Position numbers and translations under genes: made by a program. A stretch of 64,000 nt of DNA from Myxacorys almedinensis A (GTDB lineage: Bacteria; Cyanobacteriota; Cyanobacteriia; Leptolyngbyales; Leptolyngbyaceae), in assembly GCF_010091945.1 (NCBI RefSeq), contig NZ_WVIE01000010.1:124001-188000 (forward strand), in the 5' to 3' direction. The first letter of the stretch is position 1. Each line of letters begins with the position of its first letter. The notes below the pieces were generated by a model. It saw only the letters and a program-made list of their open reading frames with translations, ran no database searches and was not told the DNA's origin. Shown piece by piece: positions 1 to 9,969 of this stretch.

Positions 1-1284
1 AAAACTTTGCAGGCGTTGGCGCTGATTTTGACTCGCGCGCCCAACGGAGCCACCTTGATTGTTGCGCCGACATCGGTCTGCCTAAATTGGATGAGCGAAG
101 CCCAACGCTTTGCCCCGACGCTCAACGTCTTGTCCTTGGGGAGCGGAAATCGCCAAGCCCTGCTCGACCAACTCCAGCCGTTTGACATCGTGATTTGTAG
201 CTATGGCTTACTTCAGCAAGACGATGTAGCAGACAAGCTAGCCAGCGTGGAGTGGCAAACCATTGTGTTAGATGAAGCGCAAGCGATTAAAAACAGCACC
301 ACCAAACGGTCTCAGGCTGCCATGAAGTTGCAAGGCAAATTCAAATTACTGACCACCGGAACCCCGATCGAGAATCATCTCGGCGAACTGTGGAATCTTT
401 TTCGCTTTATCAATCCTGGCTTGCTCGGTTCTTCAGAACGCTTTAACGAACGATTTGCTTTTCCGATCGAGCGGTTTCAAGACAAGCAAGCTAGTGCTCA
501 ATTGAGAAAGCTGATTCAGCCGTTTCTCTTGCGTCGCACCAAAACCCAGGTCTTGGCAGAGTTGCCCTCCCGCACTGAAATTCCGCTCTATGTGGATCTC
601 AGTCAAGAAGAACGGGCGATGTATGAAGCGTTGCGGCGAGATGCGATCGCAACGCTCTCTAACAGCGATGCCCCCCCCGGAACAAAGCATCTGCAAGTCC
701 TCGCCGAGATCATGAAACTCCGCCGCCTGTGCTGCAATCCCGGTCTTGTGATGCCGGATGTACCGCTCGATAGTTCTAAACTGGCGCTGTTTGGTGAAGT
801 GCTAGAAGAATTGTTAGACAATCATCATAAAACCCTGGTGTTTAGTCAGTTTGTCGATCATCTCACCATTATTCGTGCGTATCTAGATGAGCATGCGATC
901 GCGTATCAATATCTAGACGGCAGCACCCCCGCCAAAGAGCGCAAACGCCGAGTGGATGCCTTCCAAGCAGGAGCAGGAGATGTGTTTCTCATCAGCCTTA
1001 AAGCGGGGGGGACTGGGCTAAACCTGACGGCTGCTGATTATGTGATTCATATGGACCCGTGGTGGAACCCGGCGGTGGAAGATCAAGCTAGCGATCGCGC
1101 CCATCGCATCGGTCAGCAGCGCCCCGTAACCATCTATCGACTGATCACCAAAGACACGATCGAAGAAAAAATTGTGCAGTTGCATCAACAAAAGCGAGAC
1201 CTCGCCGATAGTCTCCTCGAAGGAACAGAGGCAAGCGGCAAAATTTCTACCGATGACCTCCTAAAATTAATCCAGGTAGGGTAG
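1..1284 (+). CDS. SNF2-family DEAD/DEAH helicase, C-terminal part (cut by window start)
   Basis: This is the ATPase/helicase half of a Swi2/Snf2 (SF2) protein whose start lies upstream of the window. The first visible codons read KT-LQALAL, the end of a Walker A GKT motif. The DEAQ box (motif II) is near base 271, the TTGTPIEN motif III near 352, and helicase domain 2 follows with SLKAGGTGLNL and the motif VI stretch QASDRAHRIGQ near base 1084. SNF2 proteins use ATP to move along DNA and remodel nucleic-acid-protein complexes; in cyanobacteria this type is usually about 1000 residues or more. The substrate cannot be told from the sequence. It ends 71 bp before cysE on the same strand. Confidence 0.93.
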   Translation, partial: KTLQALALILTRAPNGATLIVAPTSVCLNWMSEAQRFAPTLNVLSLGSGNRQALLDQLQPFDIVICSYGLLQQDDVADKLASVEWQTIVLDEAQAIKNSTTKRSQAAMKLQGKFKLLTTGTPIENHLGELWNLFRFINPGLLGSSERFNERFAFPIERFQDKQASAQLRKLIQPFLLRRTKTQVLAELPSRTEIPLYVDLSQEERAMYEALRRDAIATLSNSDAPPGTKHLQVLAEIMKLRRLCCNPGLVMPDVPLDSSKLALFGEVLEELLDNHHKTLVFSQFVDHLTIIRAYLDEHAIAYQYLDGSTPAKERKRRVDAFQAGAGDVFLISLKAGGTGLNLTAADYVIHMDPWWNPAVEDQASDRAHRIGQQRPVTIYRLITKDTIEEKIVQLHQQKRDLADSLLEGTEASGKISTDDLLKLIQVG

Positions 1285-1355
1285 CGCCCTCGCTTCCCAT
1301 CGCAAGCTAAGATAAAAACTGGTCTACTTAAGCTAAACTACCTGAGCCAAAAGGG

Positions 1356-2180
1356 ATGCCAATCGTGCTGACTGCCCTGATTGCTGATTTCAAGATTATT
1401 TTTGAGCGTGACCCGGCTGCCCGCAATTGGGTAGAGGTGCTGTTCTGCTATCCGGGACTGCAAGCCCTGATGTTTCATCGGTTTGCTCACTGGCTCAGAG
1501 CGTTGGGGTTGCCCTTCGTTCCCCGCTTTATTTCCCATCTTGCTCGCTTTTTTACCGGCATAGAGATTCACCCCGGTGCCACGATCGGGCAGGGCGTGTT
1601 TATTGATCATGGCATGGGCGTGGTGATTGGCGAGACTGCGATCGTGGGAGACTATGCGCTGATCTATCAAGGCGTCACCCTAGGCGGCACTGGAAAAGAA
1701 TGCGGCAAACGCCACCCTACCCTGGGCGAAAACGTGGTAGTGGGAGCAGGAGCCAAGGTGTTAGGCAATCTCCAGATCGGTAATAATGTTCGGATTGGCG
1801 CGGGGTCTGTGGTGTTGCGCGATGTGCCGGCTGACTGCACCGTAGTTGGCATTCCTGGACGGATTGTGTATCGCGCTGGCGAACGGGTTGAGCCGCTAGA
1901 GCATGGGCGGTTGCCAGATTCTGAAGCGCAGGTGATTCGCGCCTTGGTTGATCGCATCGAATCGTTAGAGCAGCAGCTTGAGATGGTGCAATCTCGTCAA
2001 TCGTTGGCGGCAAGTTATGCCATGGCGGCGGTTGACCCAGTTGCGATCGCGCAGGCTATCACCGCATCGTGCAATGCCACGAAGAGTGTTTCAGATGAGG
2101 AACCCAACGGCAAATTGCCGACTAGTTGCAGAATTGCGGATCACATTATTGAAGAATTTTTTGATGGTGCTGGGATCTGA
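1356..2180 (+). CDS. cysE: Serine O-acetyltransferase CysE
   Basis: CysE transfers acetyl from acetyl-CoA to L-serine, giving O-acetylserine for cysteine synthesis. The N-terminal segment [10 protein letters not shown]...FHRFAHWLR is typical of SAT, and a left-handed beta-helix of hexapeptide repeats runs from about residue 70 to 175 ([42 protein letters not shown]). The protein has 274 residues; beyond about residue 185 it has a tail with a coiled-coil-like SLEQQLEMV stretch. Starts at ATG 1356 or GTG 1365 are both possible. The partner enzyme cysK lies 23 kb away, so this is not a cysEK operon. It is convergent with the PPOX gene. Confidence 0.95.
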   Translation: MPIVLTALIADFKIIFERDPAARNWVEVLFCYPGLQALMFHRFAHWLRALGLPFVPRFISHLARFFTGIEIHPGATIGQGVFIDHGMGVVIGETAIVGDYALIYQGVTLGGTGKECGKRHPTLGENVVVGAGAKVLGNLQIGNNVRIGAGSVVLRDVPADCTVVGIPGRIVYRAGERVEPLEHGRLPDSEAQVIRALVDRIESLEQQLEMVQSRQSLAASYAMAAVDPVAIAQAITASCNATKSVSDEEPNGKLPTSCRIADHIIEEFFDGAGI

Positions 2181-2288
2181 GCCGGGTTTGGCACATCTTG
2201 GCAGCGATCACGCGATTGCAGGTGCCGCGATCGCAGATGTACACAGAATGCCTCAGACAGAGGTAAGGTTTACAGATAGTCTGGGTGG

Positions 2289-2870
2289 TTATGGGTTGAT
2301 TTGCTGGGTATGCCATTTGCCGTCGTCCCTGCGATCGTAAAGTTCTCGATTTTGTGGATCACCTCTCAATTCCAGATGATCAACTCGAACTGGATCTAAC
2401 AACAGCAGGCAAAAATTGGGCAACGGTTCTACCTGGCTTGGCAATGGAGGGAAAAACGCCTCTGGTGCTGCTTTTGGCTTGCCGGGATCTGCCCAGGCAA
2501 ACTGAAGTCTTGACGGGTCAGACAGGGTTTGCCACATGTGCTGACGCGCCTTGCGTAGCCTGTCGTCGGGTTCTGTCTCGCCAATGAGCTTCAGCACTCC
2601 GGTGAGCCGAAACTGCTCGCGGGTGTTGGGAAAATACCAGCACACTTCTCCCCAGTGAGAATGCTCAATTTGTTCCGGTTTTTCGCTGCGAGAATCGGTG
2701 ATAAATTTTAGCTGATTGGTGTTGTCTAAAAAGCCCCGAAATACGATCGTTCGATTGGCGGGCTTGCCATCTGCTCGCACTGTAGCGAGTTGGACGTAGC
2801 GGGCATGGGGCAGGGAGCGGTTGCGATGTAAGGCACGAGCGATCGTAGGTCGCCAAGGAGCTAAAGACAT
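2289..2870 (-). CDS. PPOX-type FMN-dependent flavoprotein (pyridoxamine-phosphate-oxidase-like)
   Basis: A 193-residue protein of the pyridoxamine 5'-phosphate oxidase-like split-barrel fold. It has the features of the cyanobacterial single-domain group: an early YVQLATVRADGKPANRTIVFRG strand pair, a SEKPEQIEHSHWGEVCWYFP segment, and a C-terminal LLLLDPVRVDHLELRGDPQNR segment like the PdxH substrate region. The family binds FMN and oxidises small substrates, but members outside PdxH proper cannot be assigned a substrate from sequence. ATG 2870 is preferred over GTG 2876. It lies 71 bp downstream of the TPR gene on the same strand, so co-transcription is possible. Confidence 0.85.
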   Translation of the reverse strand: MSLAPWRPTIARALHRNRSLPHARYVQLATVRADGKPANRTIVFRGFLDNTNQLKFITDSRSEKPEQIEHSHWGEVCWYFPNTREQFRLTGVLKLIGETEPDDRLRKARQHMWQTLSDPSRLQFAWADPGKPKAAPEAFFPPLPSQVEPLPNFCLLLLDPVRVDHLELRGDPQNRELYDRRDDGKWHTQQINP

Positions 2871-2941
2871 AAGCACTCGCAGATGAGAGAACGCGATCCT
2901 TCGGAACTTCGCAAAGCGAATCGCTCTTCAGTGTCACACGT

Positions 2942-4057
2942 TCAAGCCGTTGTAGAACTCGCGCCGTGAGCGACCTTTTTCATCGCCACCGCTCGATTTT
3001 GCAGCGCGATCGCATCATCGGGTTTTAGAACCAACCCGCGATCGTAGCTTTCGATTGCTTCTGCAAATCGTCCTAAACTCACCAACGCGCCGCCGCGATT
3101 GTTCCAGGCGCGGAAATCCTCTGGTCGTAGGGTTAGCGCTTTGTCGTAACTGGCGATCGCCTCTTCCAACTGTCCCGCCAGTTTGAGCGCGACACCCCGG
3201 TTATACCAAGCTTCGTAGTAATCGCTCTGGAGTTCAACGGCGCGATCAAAATGCGCGATCGCGCTGTCCAAATCGCCCAATTTTAGGTAAGAAGCGCCTT
3301 GCTGATACCAGCCTCCTGGATGGGTTGGGCTAAATTCTAGGGTTTTTTGATAGGAGTGAATCGCCGCGTCGTGACGATTGAGTTGTTTGAAGGCAAGTCC
3401 CCGATAGAGCCACGTTTCCGCCGATTCGGGATCGAGTTCTAACACTTTGTCGTAACTGGCGATCGCGGCTTCATAATCTCCGATGCACAGCAGCGCATGC
3501 CCCCGCCCCAGCAGTGCCTCTGGATAATCGGTGCGAAGTGCGATCGCGTAATTGAGGTGGGTCACCGCTCCTTCAAAGCGACGGGTCTGATAGAGCACCA
3601 TGCCTTGCATATACCAGGCATTGGCAAACTGAGGCGTCGCTTCTAGGGCTTTGCTGAAGTAAGGAATGGCATCTTCATAACTGCCGACCATGTAGAGCGT
3701 TAGACCCTGGCTGTAGTGGGCGTTGGGATAGTTGGGCTGAAGCTTAAGGACTTGGTTAAAGCCCCGAATCGAGAGGTGATGATGCCCCGCGACAAACGCT
3801 ACCCACGCTAGGCTGTAGTGGAAATATGCCGAGGCTGGAAACTGCGCGATCGCGGCTTCAAAACACGCGATCGCGGTTTCGTGCTGTCTTAAACTCACCA
3901 GAGCATTTCCCTTCTCGCTCAACGCTTCAAAATGATTGGGCTGAAGCGTGAGCGCTTGATCAAAATAGGCGATCGCCGCCGCATAGTCTCCTACATGGCT
4001 AAACCCCAATCCCTTTTGAAACACGCTGTCAGCCGTGCTACGTTCAGTCTGAACCAT
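2942..4057 (-). CDS. Tetratricopeptide-repeat protein
   Basis: A 371-residue protein made almost entirely of TPR units: about ten 34-residue repeats with the usual A/Y/F/A spacing and repeated phrases such as AIASYDKALTLRPEDFRAW and AIAHFDRAVELQ. No signal peptide, membrane segment or catalytic domain is visible, so it is likely a soluble scaffold for protein-protein contacts. It lies upstream of the PPOX gene on the same strand. The repeats GCGATCGC within the coding sequence fall at AIA codons (A-I-A), a common effect in cyanobacterial TPR genes. The client is unknown. Confidence 0.9.
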   Translation of the reverse strand: MVQTERSTADSVFQKGLGFSHVGDYAAAIAYFDQALTLQPNHFEALSEKGNALVSLRQHETAIACFEAAIAQFPASAYFHYSLAWVAFVAGHHHLSIRGFNQVLKLQPNYPNAHYSQGLTLYMVGSYEDAIPYFSKALEATPQFANAWYMQGMVLYQTRRFEGAVTHLNYAIALRTDYPEALLGRGHALLCIGDYEAAIASYDKVLELDPESAETWLYRGLAFKQLNRHDAAIHSYQKTLEFSPTHPGGWYQQGASYLKLGDLDSAIAHFDRAVELQSDYYEAWYNRGVALKLAGQLEEAIASYDKALTLRPEDFRAWNNRGGALVSLGRFAEAIESYDRGLVLKPDDAIALQNRAVAMKKVAHGASSTTA

Positions 4058-4438
4058 ATCCGTGATGCGTCATGCGTAGTTAGAGAGTGCTAATCATTCT
4101 GAAATAGAGGAGTAGGAAAGTTTTCAGCCTATTTATTAGATAAAGTGCCCAACTTTTCAGGGCTGATTACTAGGTTCTGTTGACATTTGAGATTACAGAA
4201 GCAGACTAGGAAATCGACATCAATTATGATGACTCTAGAAGATCGCACTTGGCATGATCAACGATAGTTTGATTGTAGTTAAAACATTAGAATCAACGAA
4301 AAAATTGCTACAAAAGCCGAATTAGTAAACCAAGTTAAAGCATAGAAGAGTTGCAGAAATCGATCCCATAAAACACGATAACGTAAAATCGTAAAATACT
4401 GAAGTGGAAGTTGACGGATCAAGACTTCCCGAAACTGC
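4058..4438. other. Spacer with a dispersed repeat; no gene seen
   Basis: This 381-bp AT-rich spacer separates the divergently oriented upstream side of the TPR gene from the end of cupS. It holds one copy of a 64-bp dispersed repeat (4170-4233) and otherwise shows no coding potential that I can support. The TPR promoter must lie here, but no clear -35/-10 pair was recognised. Confidence 0.6.
4170..4233 (+). repeat. Dispersed 64-bp repeat, copy 1
   Basis: The segment beginning CTAGGTTCTGTTGACATTTG and ending ATCAATTATGATGAC matches 10410-10473 at 55 of 64 positions by eye. The start resembles the terminal repeat of an insertion sequence (GGTTCTGTTGACA), so an IS or MITE end is likely. No transposase is nearby. 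Confidence 0.75.
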
Positions 4439-4840
4439 TTATCCCATTAACATTACACGATCGAGAACGTGAATCACGCCGTTGTCTGCTTCAATATCGG
4501 CTGCTAACACTGACGCATTTTTCACTTCAAAGCCATCTGAGGTATCAATCCGGATTGGCGATCCTTCGACGGAAATCACTGAATCAACCTGTTCTAGATC
4601 CGCTTTCATCCACTTACCGGGAACAACGTGAAATGTCAGAATTCGACTCAGTTGAGGGACATTTTGCACCAGCGTTTGAATTGTACCAGGGGGTAGTTTG
4701 GCAAAGGCGTCATCATTCGGTGCAAAAACCGTAAACGGACCTGAACCTTTTAGGGTCTCGACTAAGTTGGCAACTTGAACAGCCGTTACTAGCGTTTTGA
4801 AACCCTCTGCACTCACAGCAATATCAACAATGTCAGCCAT
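4439..4840 (-). CDS. cupS: CupS, fasciclin-domain subunit of the NDH-1MS CO2-uptake complex
   Basis: A 133-residue single FAS1 (fasciclin) domain: it begins [22 protein letters not shown] and contains [15 protein letters not shown], the FHVVPGKW loop and a C-terminal [13 protein letters not shown], all canonical FAS1 segments. It has no signal peptide. As the last gene of ndhF3-ndhD3-cupA-cupS it matches cyanobacterial CupS, a small FAS1 subunit of the NDH-1MS (NDH-1-3) complex that takes up CO2 under carbon limitation. The gap to cupA is 65 bp. The assignment rests on domain plus operon position. Confidence 0.9.
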   Translation of the reverse strand: MADIVDIAVSAEGFKTLVTAVQVANLVETLKGSGPFTVFAPNDDAFAKLPPGTIQTLVQNVPQLSRILTFHVVPGKWMKADLEQVDSVISVEGSPIRIDTSDGFEVKNASVLAADIEADNGVIHVLDRVMLMG

Positions 4841-4905
4841 TCGATTTGCCTCGTTAGTAAGGATTAGTAGGACGGAGTGATATATTTCAAAATCGAAATT
4901 CGACC

Positions 4906-6201
4906 CTATCGATAGTCTTGTCGCTGAACATCTCGTAAACGAGCTTCTGGGCGCGTGAAGCGATCGAGTTGAGTCTCAAAAAATTGTCGATTTGCCATCA
5001 AATGCTTCGGGTTGGGGTCATCTAGGGGATAGAGCAGTGCGGTGCGTAATGCTTGAATTACCGCAGAGGTGACGTTATACATCGATCGCTGAAAGCTAAT
5101 TCCGAGTTGAATCAGCATGTCATCTTCGCCCCGGCAGTATTGGTTGTAATAGTCCAGCAGGTAAGGCGGCAAGAAGTGCAGCATATCTTGCATCAGGAGC
5201 GTGGGCGGAATGCCTGCGGAACCGACGGGAAACACATCGGCGTAAAGAATGCCGTAGTGAAACTCAGTTTGGTCGGTGGGAACCTGCTTTGCCTGAGCGT
5301 TGTAGGACTTTGTGCCGCGAAACGGAGAGGTGCGGTAGAACACTGCTTCTACGTAGGGTAGAGCCGCTTCGTAGAGCCACATGAAGCCTTTTGATTTGGG
5401 GACGATTTCGTAGCATTCACCCCGGATGTAGACATGATGATAGATGGGACGACCCGCGATCGCAAAAATGCCATTGACCAGAAAATCCATCGCTTCTGGG
5501 ACGGTCGTAATTTTTCCCTCATCGTATAGGTCGGACATCTCAAAAAAGACGGGAGCCATGACTTCCCAGAACAGCCCAAGATTGGCGTAGTAGGATAATT
5601 CACGCACTTGCTCCAGGAACATGTCTGGGAACAGGTTGTACAGTCCCAGCATGAGAGGATTGCCTTGGAAGTAGGCTCGGATGGCGCGATCGGTATTTGC
5701 TTTGTACTCGTCGCTATCGAGATACGGATCAAACTGTCCACCCATGCCCCGATGCCAGAACATCGATCGCATACAGGCTTCTGCAAATTCCATGTTGATG
5801 CGATCGTGCCACAAATGATGCAACAGCTTGGGTAGTTTCTGGTTTAGCTCTCCTTTTTCGATAAATTCTAGGAGTTCTGGATGGGCTGTAGCTTCTCCTC
5901 GCCAAATTCGTAAGTCTGCATCGTCCCCAGCGTAATGATTGTGCAGGTCTAGATACTCTTGCGGCAGGAAGTATTTGAAGGCGGGTAATGGATTGAGAAA
6001 CACATGCTCAGCAATGTAGAGCAAGTTCCGCCAGTAGAAATCCATTGGCACGGCATACGCCTTGTAAATTCCGATAATCTGCATGAGATTTTCTGGCGTG
6101 TCGGGCAGCATGGAGCCGCCTGCTTCTAGGCGCTGAACCACATCAGCAAATTCGTGTGTTGAAGCTGGAATACGGGTTTGGGCATCGGTTGCAGTTGTCA
6201 T
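4906..6201 (-). CDS. cupA: CO2 hydration protein CupA (ChpY)
   Basis: A 431-residue soluble protein of the cyanobacterial CO2-hydration family (ChpX/ChpY), which in NDH-1MS/MS' complexes converts CO2 to bicarbonate at the membrane arm. Conserved features visible are the His/Trp-rich stretches [15 protein letters not shown] and [14 protein letters not shown], and [17 protein letters not shown]. It is called CupA rather than CupB because it is encoded with ndhF3/ndhD3 and cupS, the low-CO2-inducible set. It lies 41 bp downstream of ndhD3. The proposed catalytic metal site cannot be read directly from the sequence. Confidence 0.93.
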   Translation of the reverse strand: MTTATDAQTRIPASTHEFADVVQRLEAGGSMLPDTPENLMQIIGIYKAYAVPMDFYWRNLLYIAEHVFLNPLPAFKYFLPQEYLDLHNHYAGDDADLRIWRGEATAHPELLEFIEKGELNQKLPKLLHHLWHDRINMEFAEACMRSMFWHRGMGGQFDPYLDSDEYKANTDRAIRAYFQGNPLMLGLYNLFPDMFLEQVRELSYYANLGLFWEVMAPVFFEMSDLYDEGKITTVPEAMDFLVNGIFAIAGRPIYHHVYIRGECYEIVPKSKGFMWLYEAALPYVEAVFYRTSPFRGTKSYNAQAKQVPTDQTEFHYGILYADVFPVGSAGIPPTLLMQDMLHFLPPYLLDYYNQYCRGEDDMLIQLGISFQRSMYNVTSAVIQALRTALLYPLDDPNPKHLMANRQFFETQLDRFTRPEARLRDVQRQDYR

Positions 6202-6242
6202 AGCTTTATCACGGGTTGAGGAATCGGGTTTGGATTGTTCGT

Positions 6243-7727
6243 TTAATCTGAGACTTGAGCAATGGGCGAGTGAGTTACTGTTGGAGTGGCTGCCACCATC
6301 TCGATCGCGGTTGATTCACTCCAACGCACTAGCCAGGTTGGTTGAATTCCTAGAAAGAAAATGGTGAGGGCGAGGATCAATGCGGGAACCCGTTCCCGCC
6401 ACTCGACTTGTGGGAAGTACGCGATCGCATTATCTAATTTGCCAAAGCAGGTGCGGTTCAACAAAATCACGAAATAAACGGCGGTTAACCCCGTTCCGAC
6501 CACACACAACAGCGTTTGCACCGGAAACACCGAGTAACTGCCCTGAAACACCAGAAATTCAGACACAAAGCCGACTAAACCGGGAATGCCTGCACTTGCC
6601 ATCCCGCCTAGAACCAGCAGGGCGCTCACCATTGGTAAGCCTCGAATTGGGTTCATCAGTCCGTTGAGAACATCGAGTTCCCGTGTGCCGACTTTTGCTT
6701 CTACCACACCCACTAGGTGGAACAAAATTGCCAGAATCAATCCATGCGCCACCATCTGAGTAATGGCTCCTACCAAGCTGAGGGCAGTCAGGGCAGCACC
6801 GCCCAACAGGATGTAGCCCATGTGACCGATCGAGCTATATGCCACCATGCGCTTGATGTCTTTTTGCGCGATCGCAACCGTTGCACCATACAGCACACTC
6901 ACGGTTGCCCAGGTTGCTAATCCTGGAGCCAGGGTTGCCCAAGCGTCGGGGAATAGCCCCAAGCCAAAGCGGAAAATGCCATAGGCTCCTAATTTTGCCA
7001 GCACTCCCCCTAACAGGATGGCAACCGGAGTTGATGCCGCCACGTAAGTATCGGGCAACCAGGTGTGCAGAGGGACTAGGGGAATCTTGATGCCAAACCC
7101 AACCAGCACAAGGCTTAGAAGCACAATTTGTATCCACAGGGGTAAGGATTGTCCCATCAGCGCTTCGTAGGCAAAGCTATCTGCTCCGCGTAGCCAAACT
7201 AAGCCCAGAAACGCCACTAAAATCAAAGCGCCGGACAGAGCGGTGTAGAGCAGAAATTTCATAGCGGCATAATTTCGCTTCTCGCCGCCCCAAATGGAAA
7301 TCAGTAAATAAAAGGGCACTAACTCCACTTCGTAGAACAAGAAAAACAGCAGCAAATTCTGAGCTAGAAATGCCCCCGCAACCGCGCCACTGACTAGGAG
7401 AATTAAGCTGTAGAACAATCGGGGACGTTCCGTTTCTTCTTGACTACTGTAGATGGCAATCCAGGTGAGCAGGCTATTGAGCATCAGCAGGGGCAGGGAA
7501 AGACCATCAATTCCCAACTGATAGTTCAACCCCAATGGTTCTAGCCAGGGTAGGTACTCCTGACGCTGAAGTAACGGATTGGTGAAGTCGAACTGATGGG
7601 CAATCCAAAGTGTCCATAGCAGGACAAAGCCACTCATTGTTAGGGCAACCAGCTTTGATTGGCGAAGGGGCAGAGCCGCGATCGCGATCGCGCCGAGAAC
7701 CGGAAACCAGATCAATGTACTTAGCAT
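6243..7727 (-). CDS. ndhD3: NAD(P)H dehydrogenase subunit NdhD3
   Basis: A 494-residue polytopic membrane protein of the NuoM/NdhD (proton-pumping antiporter-like) family. Signature segments are GIDGLSLPLLMLNSLL, the FLFYEVELVPFYLLISIWGG helix with the conserved Glu, LPDTYVAASTPVAILLGGVLAKLGAYGIFRF with the conserved Lys, and AYSSIGHMGYILLG. Linkage to ndhF3, cupA and cupS assigns it to the D3 paralogue of the inducible CO2-uptake complex rather than to respiratory NdhD1. ATG 7727 is the clear start. The spacer to the upstream ndhF3 contains a carbonic-anhydrase fragment. Confidence 0.94.
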   Translation of the reverse strand: MLSTLIWFPVLGAIAIAALPLRQSKLVALTMSGFVLLWTLWIAHQFDFTNPLLQRQEYLPWLEPLGLNYQLGIDGLSLPLLMLNSLLTWIAIYSSQEETERPRLFYSLILLVSGAVAGAFLAQNLLLFFLFYEVELVPFYLLISIWGGEKRNYAAMKFLLYTALSGALILVAFLGLVWLRGADSFAYEALMGQSLPLWIQIVLLSLVLVGFGIKIPLVPLHTWLPDTYVAASTPVAILLGGVLAKLGAYGIFRFGLGLFPDAWATLAPGLATWATVSVLYGATVAIAQKDIKRMVAYSSIGHMGYILLGGAALTALSLVGAITQMVAHGLILAILFHLVGVVEAKVGTRELDVLNGLMNPIRGLPMVSALLVLGGMASAGIPGLVGFVSEFLVFQGSYSVFPVQTLLCVVGTGLTAVYFVILLNRTCFGKLDNAIAYFPQVEWRERVPALILALTIFFLGIQPTWLVRWSESTAIEMVAATPTVTHSPIAQVSD

Positions 7728-7780
7728 AGCGGTGTCTACCGAAGATAGGGAGCAGAGAATAAAACTAGGAAACTACTGAA

Positions 7781-8089
7781 TCAGGCTAGGGTGACGGCTC
7801 CAGTGTCTAAGTCGTAATAGCCGCCGACAATCTTCAGCTTGTTGTTCTGAATGAGTTGAGCCATCACAGGAGATGCTTTTAACCGCTCAACCTGATGCTG
7901 AATGTTGGCTTTACACGTATTTTCCAGACGATCGCCGGGTTGGCTGCTTACGGGTTGAACGGCAGGACGAATGGCATCGAGCAAACTACCAATTTGACCG
8001 GGCACCTGCGCTCCTTTCAGCGTGGCAGCGATCGCACCGCATCGCTCATGCCCCAAAACCACGATTACCTTTCGTCTTGAAAAACGCAT
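7781..8089 (-). pseudogene. Truncated beta-carbonic anhydrase (C-terminal half only)
   Basis: A 102-codon open frame whose product matches the second half of a beta-class carbonic anhydrase: KVIVVLGHERCGAIAATLKG carries the zinc-ligand HxxC pair (H14 and C17), and the C-terminal NNKLKIVGGYYDLDTGAVTLA is the usual family ending. The first half, including the CxDSR motif that supplies the third zinc ligand and the catalytic Asp/Arg dyad, is absent, so it should not be an active enzyme. ATG 8089 follows an AGGAG ribosome site at good spacing, and the frame is intact, so a short protein could be made. It begins about 30 bp after the ndhF3 stop, inside the CO2-uptake operon. It may be a decayed insertion or a recruited fragment. 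Confidence 0.75.
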
Positions 8090-8118
8090 GTCAATCTCTC
8101 CTAATAACACCTACGGAA

Positions 8119-9969
8119 TCAGAACATTAATTGCAAGACAAGTGACCAACTCATGCTGAGAGCGATCGCGGCTAACCCAAGGGTGATCGTGAGCATGTAA
8201 AACTGTCCCTGTCCAGAGTTGCTGTACTTGAGGGCTTCGCCGCTAAAGAGCGACACCAACCCGACCAGATTTACCGCTCCATCAATAATCTTGCGATCGA
8301 ACCAATCGGTCAGGCGAGATGCCCAATCGACGCAGAAGACAATGCTGGAGCGATAGAGTTGGGGCGTGTATAGGTCAAAGGCAAAGAAGGTTTGGAGGCG
8401 TTGCCAGGGCAGTTGGATCGGTTTGGGAATGCCTTGCCCAACGTAGACCACTGCTCCAATTCCGCCGCCTATCAGACTTGACCATATCAGCAGCAGCGCC
8501 ATGTCTTGATTGAGCGTTGCCCAACTCGGTAGCAGCGCCAAACTCTGCAAAATTAAAGGTAAATGCAGTGTCAGCCCCATTAGCACCATCATTGGTAGGG
8601 TGACGAGCCAGAAGTTTTCGGGCGATCGCTGGGTCATCGGTTTGGGGGAACCTGCAAAAATTAGCCCAAACTCACGCATCAGGCTGAACGCCGTCAACCC
8701 ATTCACCAGCAACAGCAGCGCGACTAGCCAGGGTTGCGTTGCCCACAGCCCATCTGCCAGTTTAAGCAGTGCCCAAAATCCGCCGAATGGTGGCAAGCTA
8801 ATCAGCCCTGCCACACCGACTAGATAGCACAATCCTGAGATCGGGCGGCGGCTCCACAAGCCTCCTAACTGGGTAAGATCCTGGGTAATGCTGTTCAGCA
8901 CGATCGAGCCGGTACTCATTACAAGTAGTGCTTGAGCCAGGGCATGACTGAGGACGAGCAACAACGCCGCGTCTGTTTGTCCTGTGCCCACGGCAATGAA
9001 GACCAAACCCATGTAAGCACTGACCGAGTAAGATAGCGATCGCTTGATATCGATTTGAGCGATCGCGATCAGCGTACCGCCTACGGCTGTCAGTGATCCA
9101 ATAGTGATTATTGTGGTCAGGACAACCGGGGACAGCGCCAGCAAAGGTTCTAGCTTGATCAACACCCAAGCTCCGGTTGCTACTACTACCGAGTTTCGCA
9201 AAATGGTGCTGGGAACTGGTCCTTCCATCGCCTCATCTAGCCACAGATGCAGCGGAAACTGAGCGCATTTGCCCATTGGGCCTGCTAAAAGGGCTAACCC
9301 AACTAGGGTAGCGATCTCAGGATTAATAGTAGCGGTTTCAGCCCACTGCGCCAGTTCATCAAAGTTCCAGGTGCCAGCCAGTGGGTAAATTGCCAACACC
9401 CCCATGAGCAAGAACAGATCGCCCACTCGCTTGGTCAAAAAGGCATCGCGGGCACCCGTCACCACTAGGGATTGATTAAACCAAGTGCCGACCATCAGGT
9501 AGGTTCCCAGCGTCAAAATTTCCAAAATCATGTAACCGAACAATAGGGAATTGCAGAACGCAAGGCTACACATTCCGGCTTCAAACAGTGCCAGAAGCGC
9601 GAAAAATCGCGACCAGCCCCAGTCCATTTCCAGATAGCCGATCGCATAAACCTGCGCTAGCAAATTTAAGCCCGTCACGACTAAACTTGCCCCAATCGTC
9701 AAGGCAGAAATTTCGAGTGGCAGCGTGAACTCCAACCCTGCCACCTGAAACCAGGAGACAGAAAGCTGTTGAGCCGGATGCTGCCAAGCAAGGGGGAAGG
9801 CTGCCAGGCTATGAATAAACGCGAGAAAGGTCATGCCTAAGTTTACGTAGCCCGCCGGACGGGTTCCTGTACGACGAATCAGGGCAGGTGACCAGACGAT
9901 GGACGCTATTGCACCGACGATCGTGTAGCAAGGAATCAGCCAAATGGTTTGTAGCAGAAATTGAGTCAT
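8119..9969 (-). CDS. ndhF3: NAD(P)H dehydrogenase subunit NdhF3
   Basis: A 616-residue polytopic membrane protein of the NuoL/NdhF family. It contains LEISALTIGASLVVTGLNLLAQVYAIGYL, the ARDAFLTKRVGDLFLLMGVLAIY segment, PLHLWLDEAMEGPVPSTILRNSVVVATGAW with the conserved Glu, and SYSVSAYMGLVFIAVG. The C-terminus has the long amphipathic/lateral helix region usual in NdhF (SSIVFCVDWASRLTDWF and after). It is first in the operon with ndhD3, cupA and cupS, so it is the F3 paralogue of NDH-1MS. Transcription should start in the spacer above 9970; related operons are repressed by the LysR-type protein NdhR/CcmR. Confidence 0.94.
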   Translation of the reverse strand: MTQFLLQTIWLIPCYTIVGAIASIVWSPALIRRTGTRPAGYVNLGMTFLAFIHSLAAFPLAWQHPAQQLSVSWFQVAGLEFTLPLEISALTIGASLVVTGLNLLAQVYAIGYLEMDWGWSRFFALLALFEAGMCSLAFCNSLLFGYMILEILTLGTYLMVGTWFNQSLVVTGARDAFLTKRVGDLFLLMGVLAIYPLAGTWNFDELAQWAETATINPEIATLVGLALLAGPMGKCAQFPLHLWLDEAMEGPVPSTILRNSVVVATGAWVLIKLEPLLALSPVVLTTIITIGSLTAVGGTLIAIAQIDIKRSLSYSVSAYMGLVFIAVGTGQTDAALLLVLSHALAQALLVMSTGSIVLNSITQDLTQLGGLWSRRPISGLCYLVGVAGLISLPPFGGFWALLKLADGLWATQPWLVALLLLVNGLTAFSLMREFGLIFAGSPKPMTQRSPENFWLVTLPMMVLMGLTLHLPLILQSLALLPSWATLNQDMALLLIWSSLIGGGIGAVVYVGQGIPKPIQLPWQRLQTFFAFDLYTPQLYRSSIVFCVDWASRLTDWFDRKIIDGAVNLVGLVSLFSGEALKYSNSGQGQFYMLTITLGLAAIALSMSWSLVLQLMF

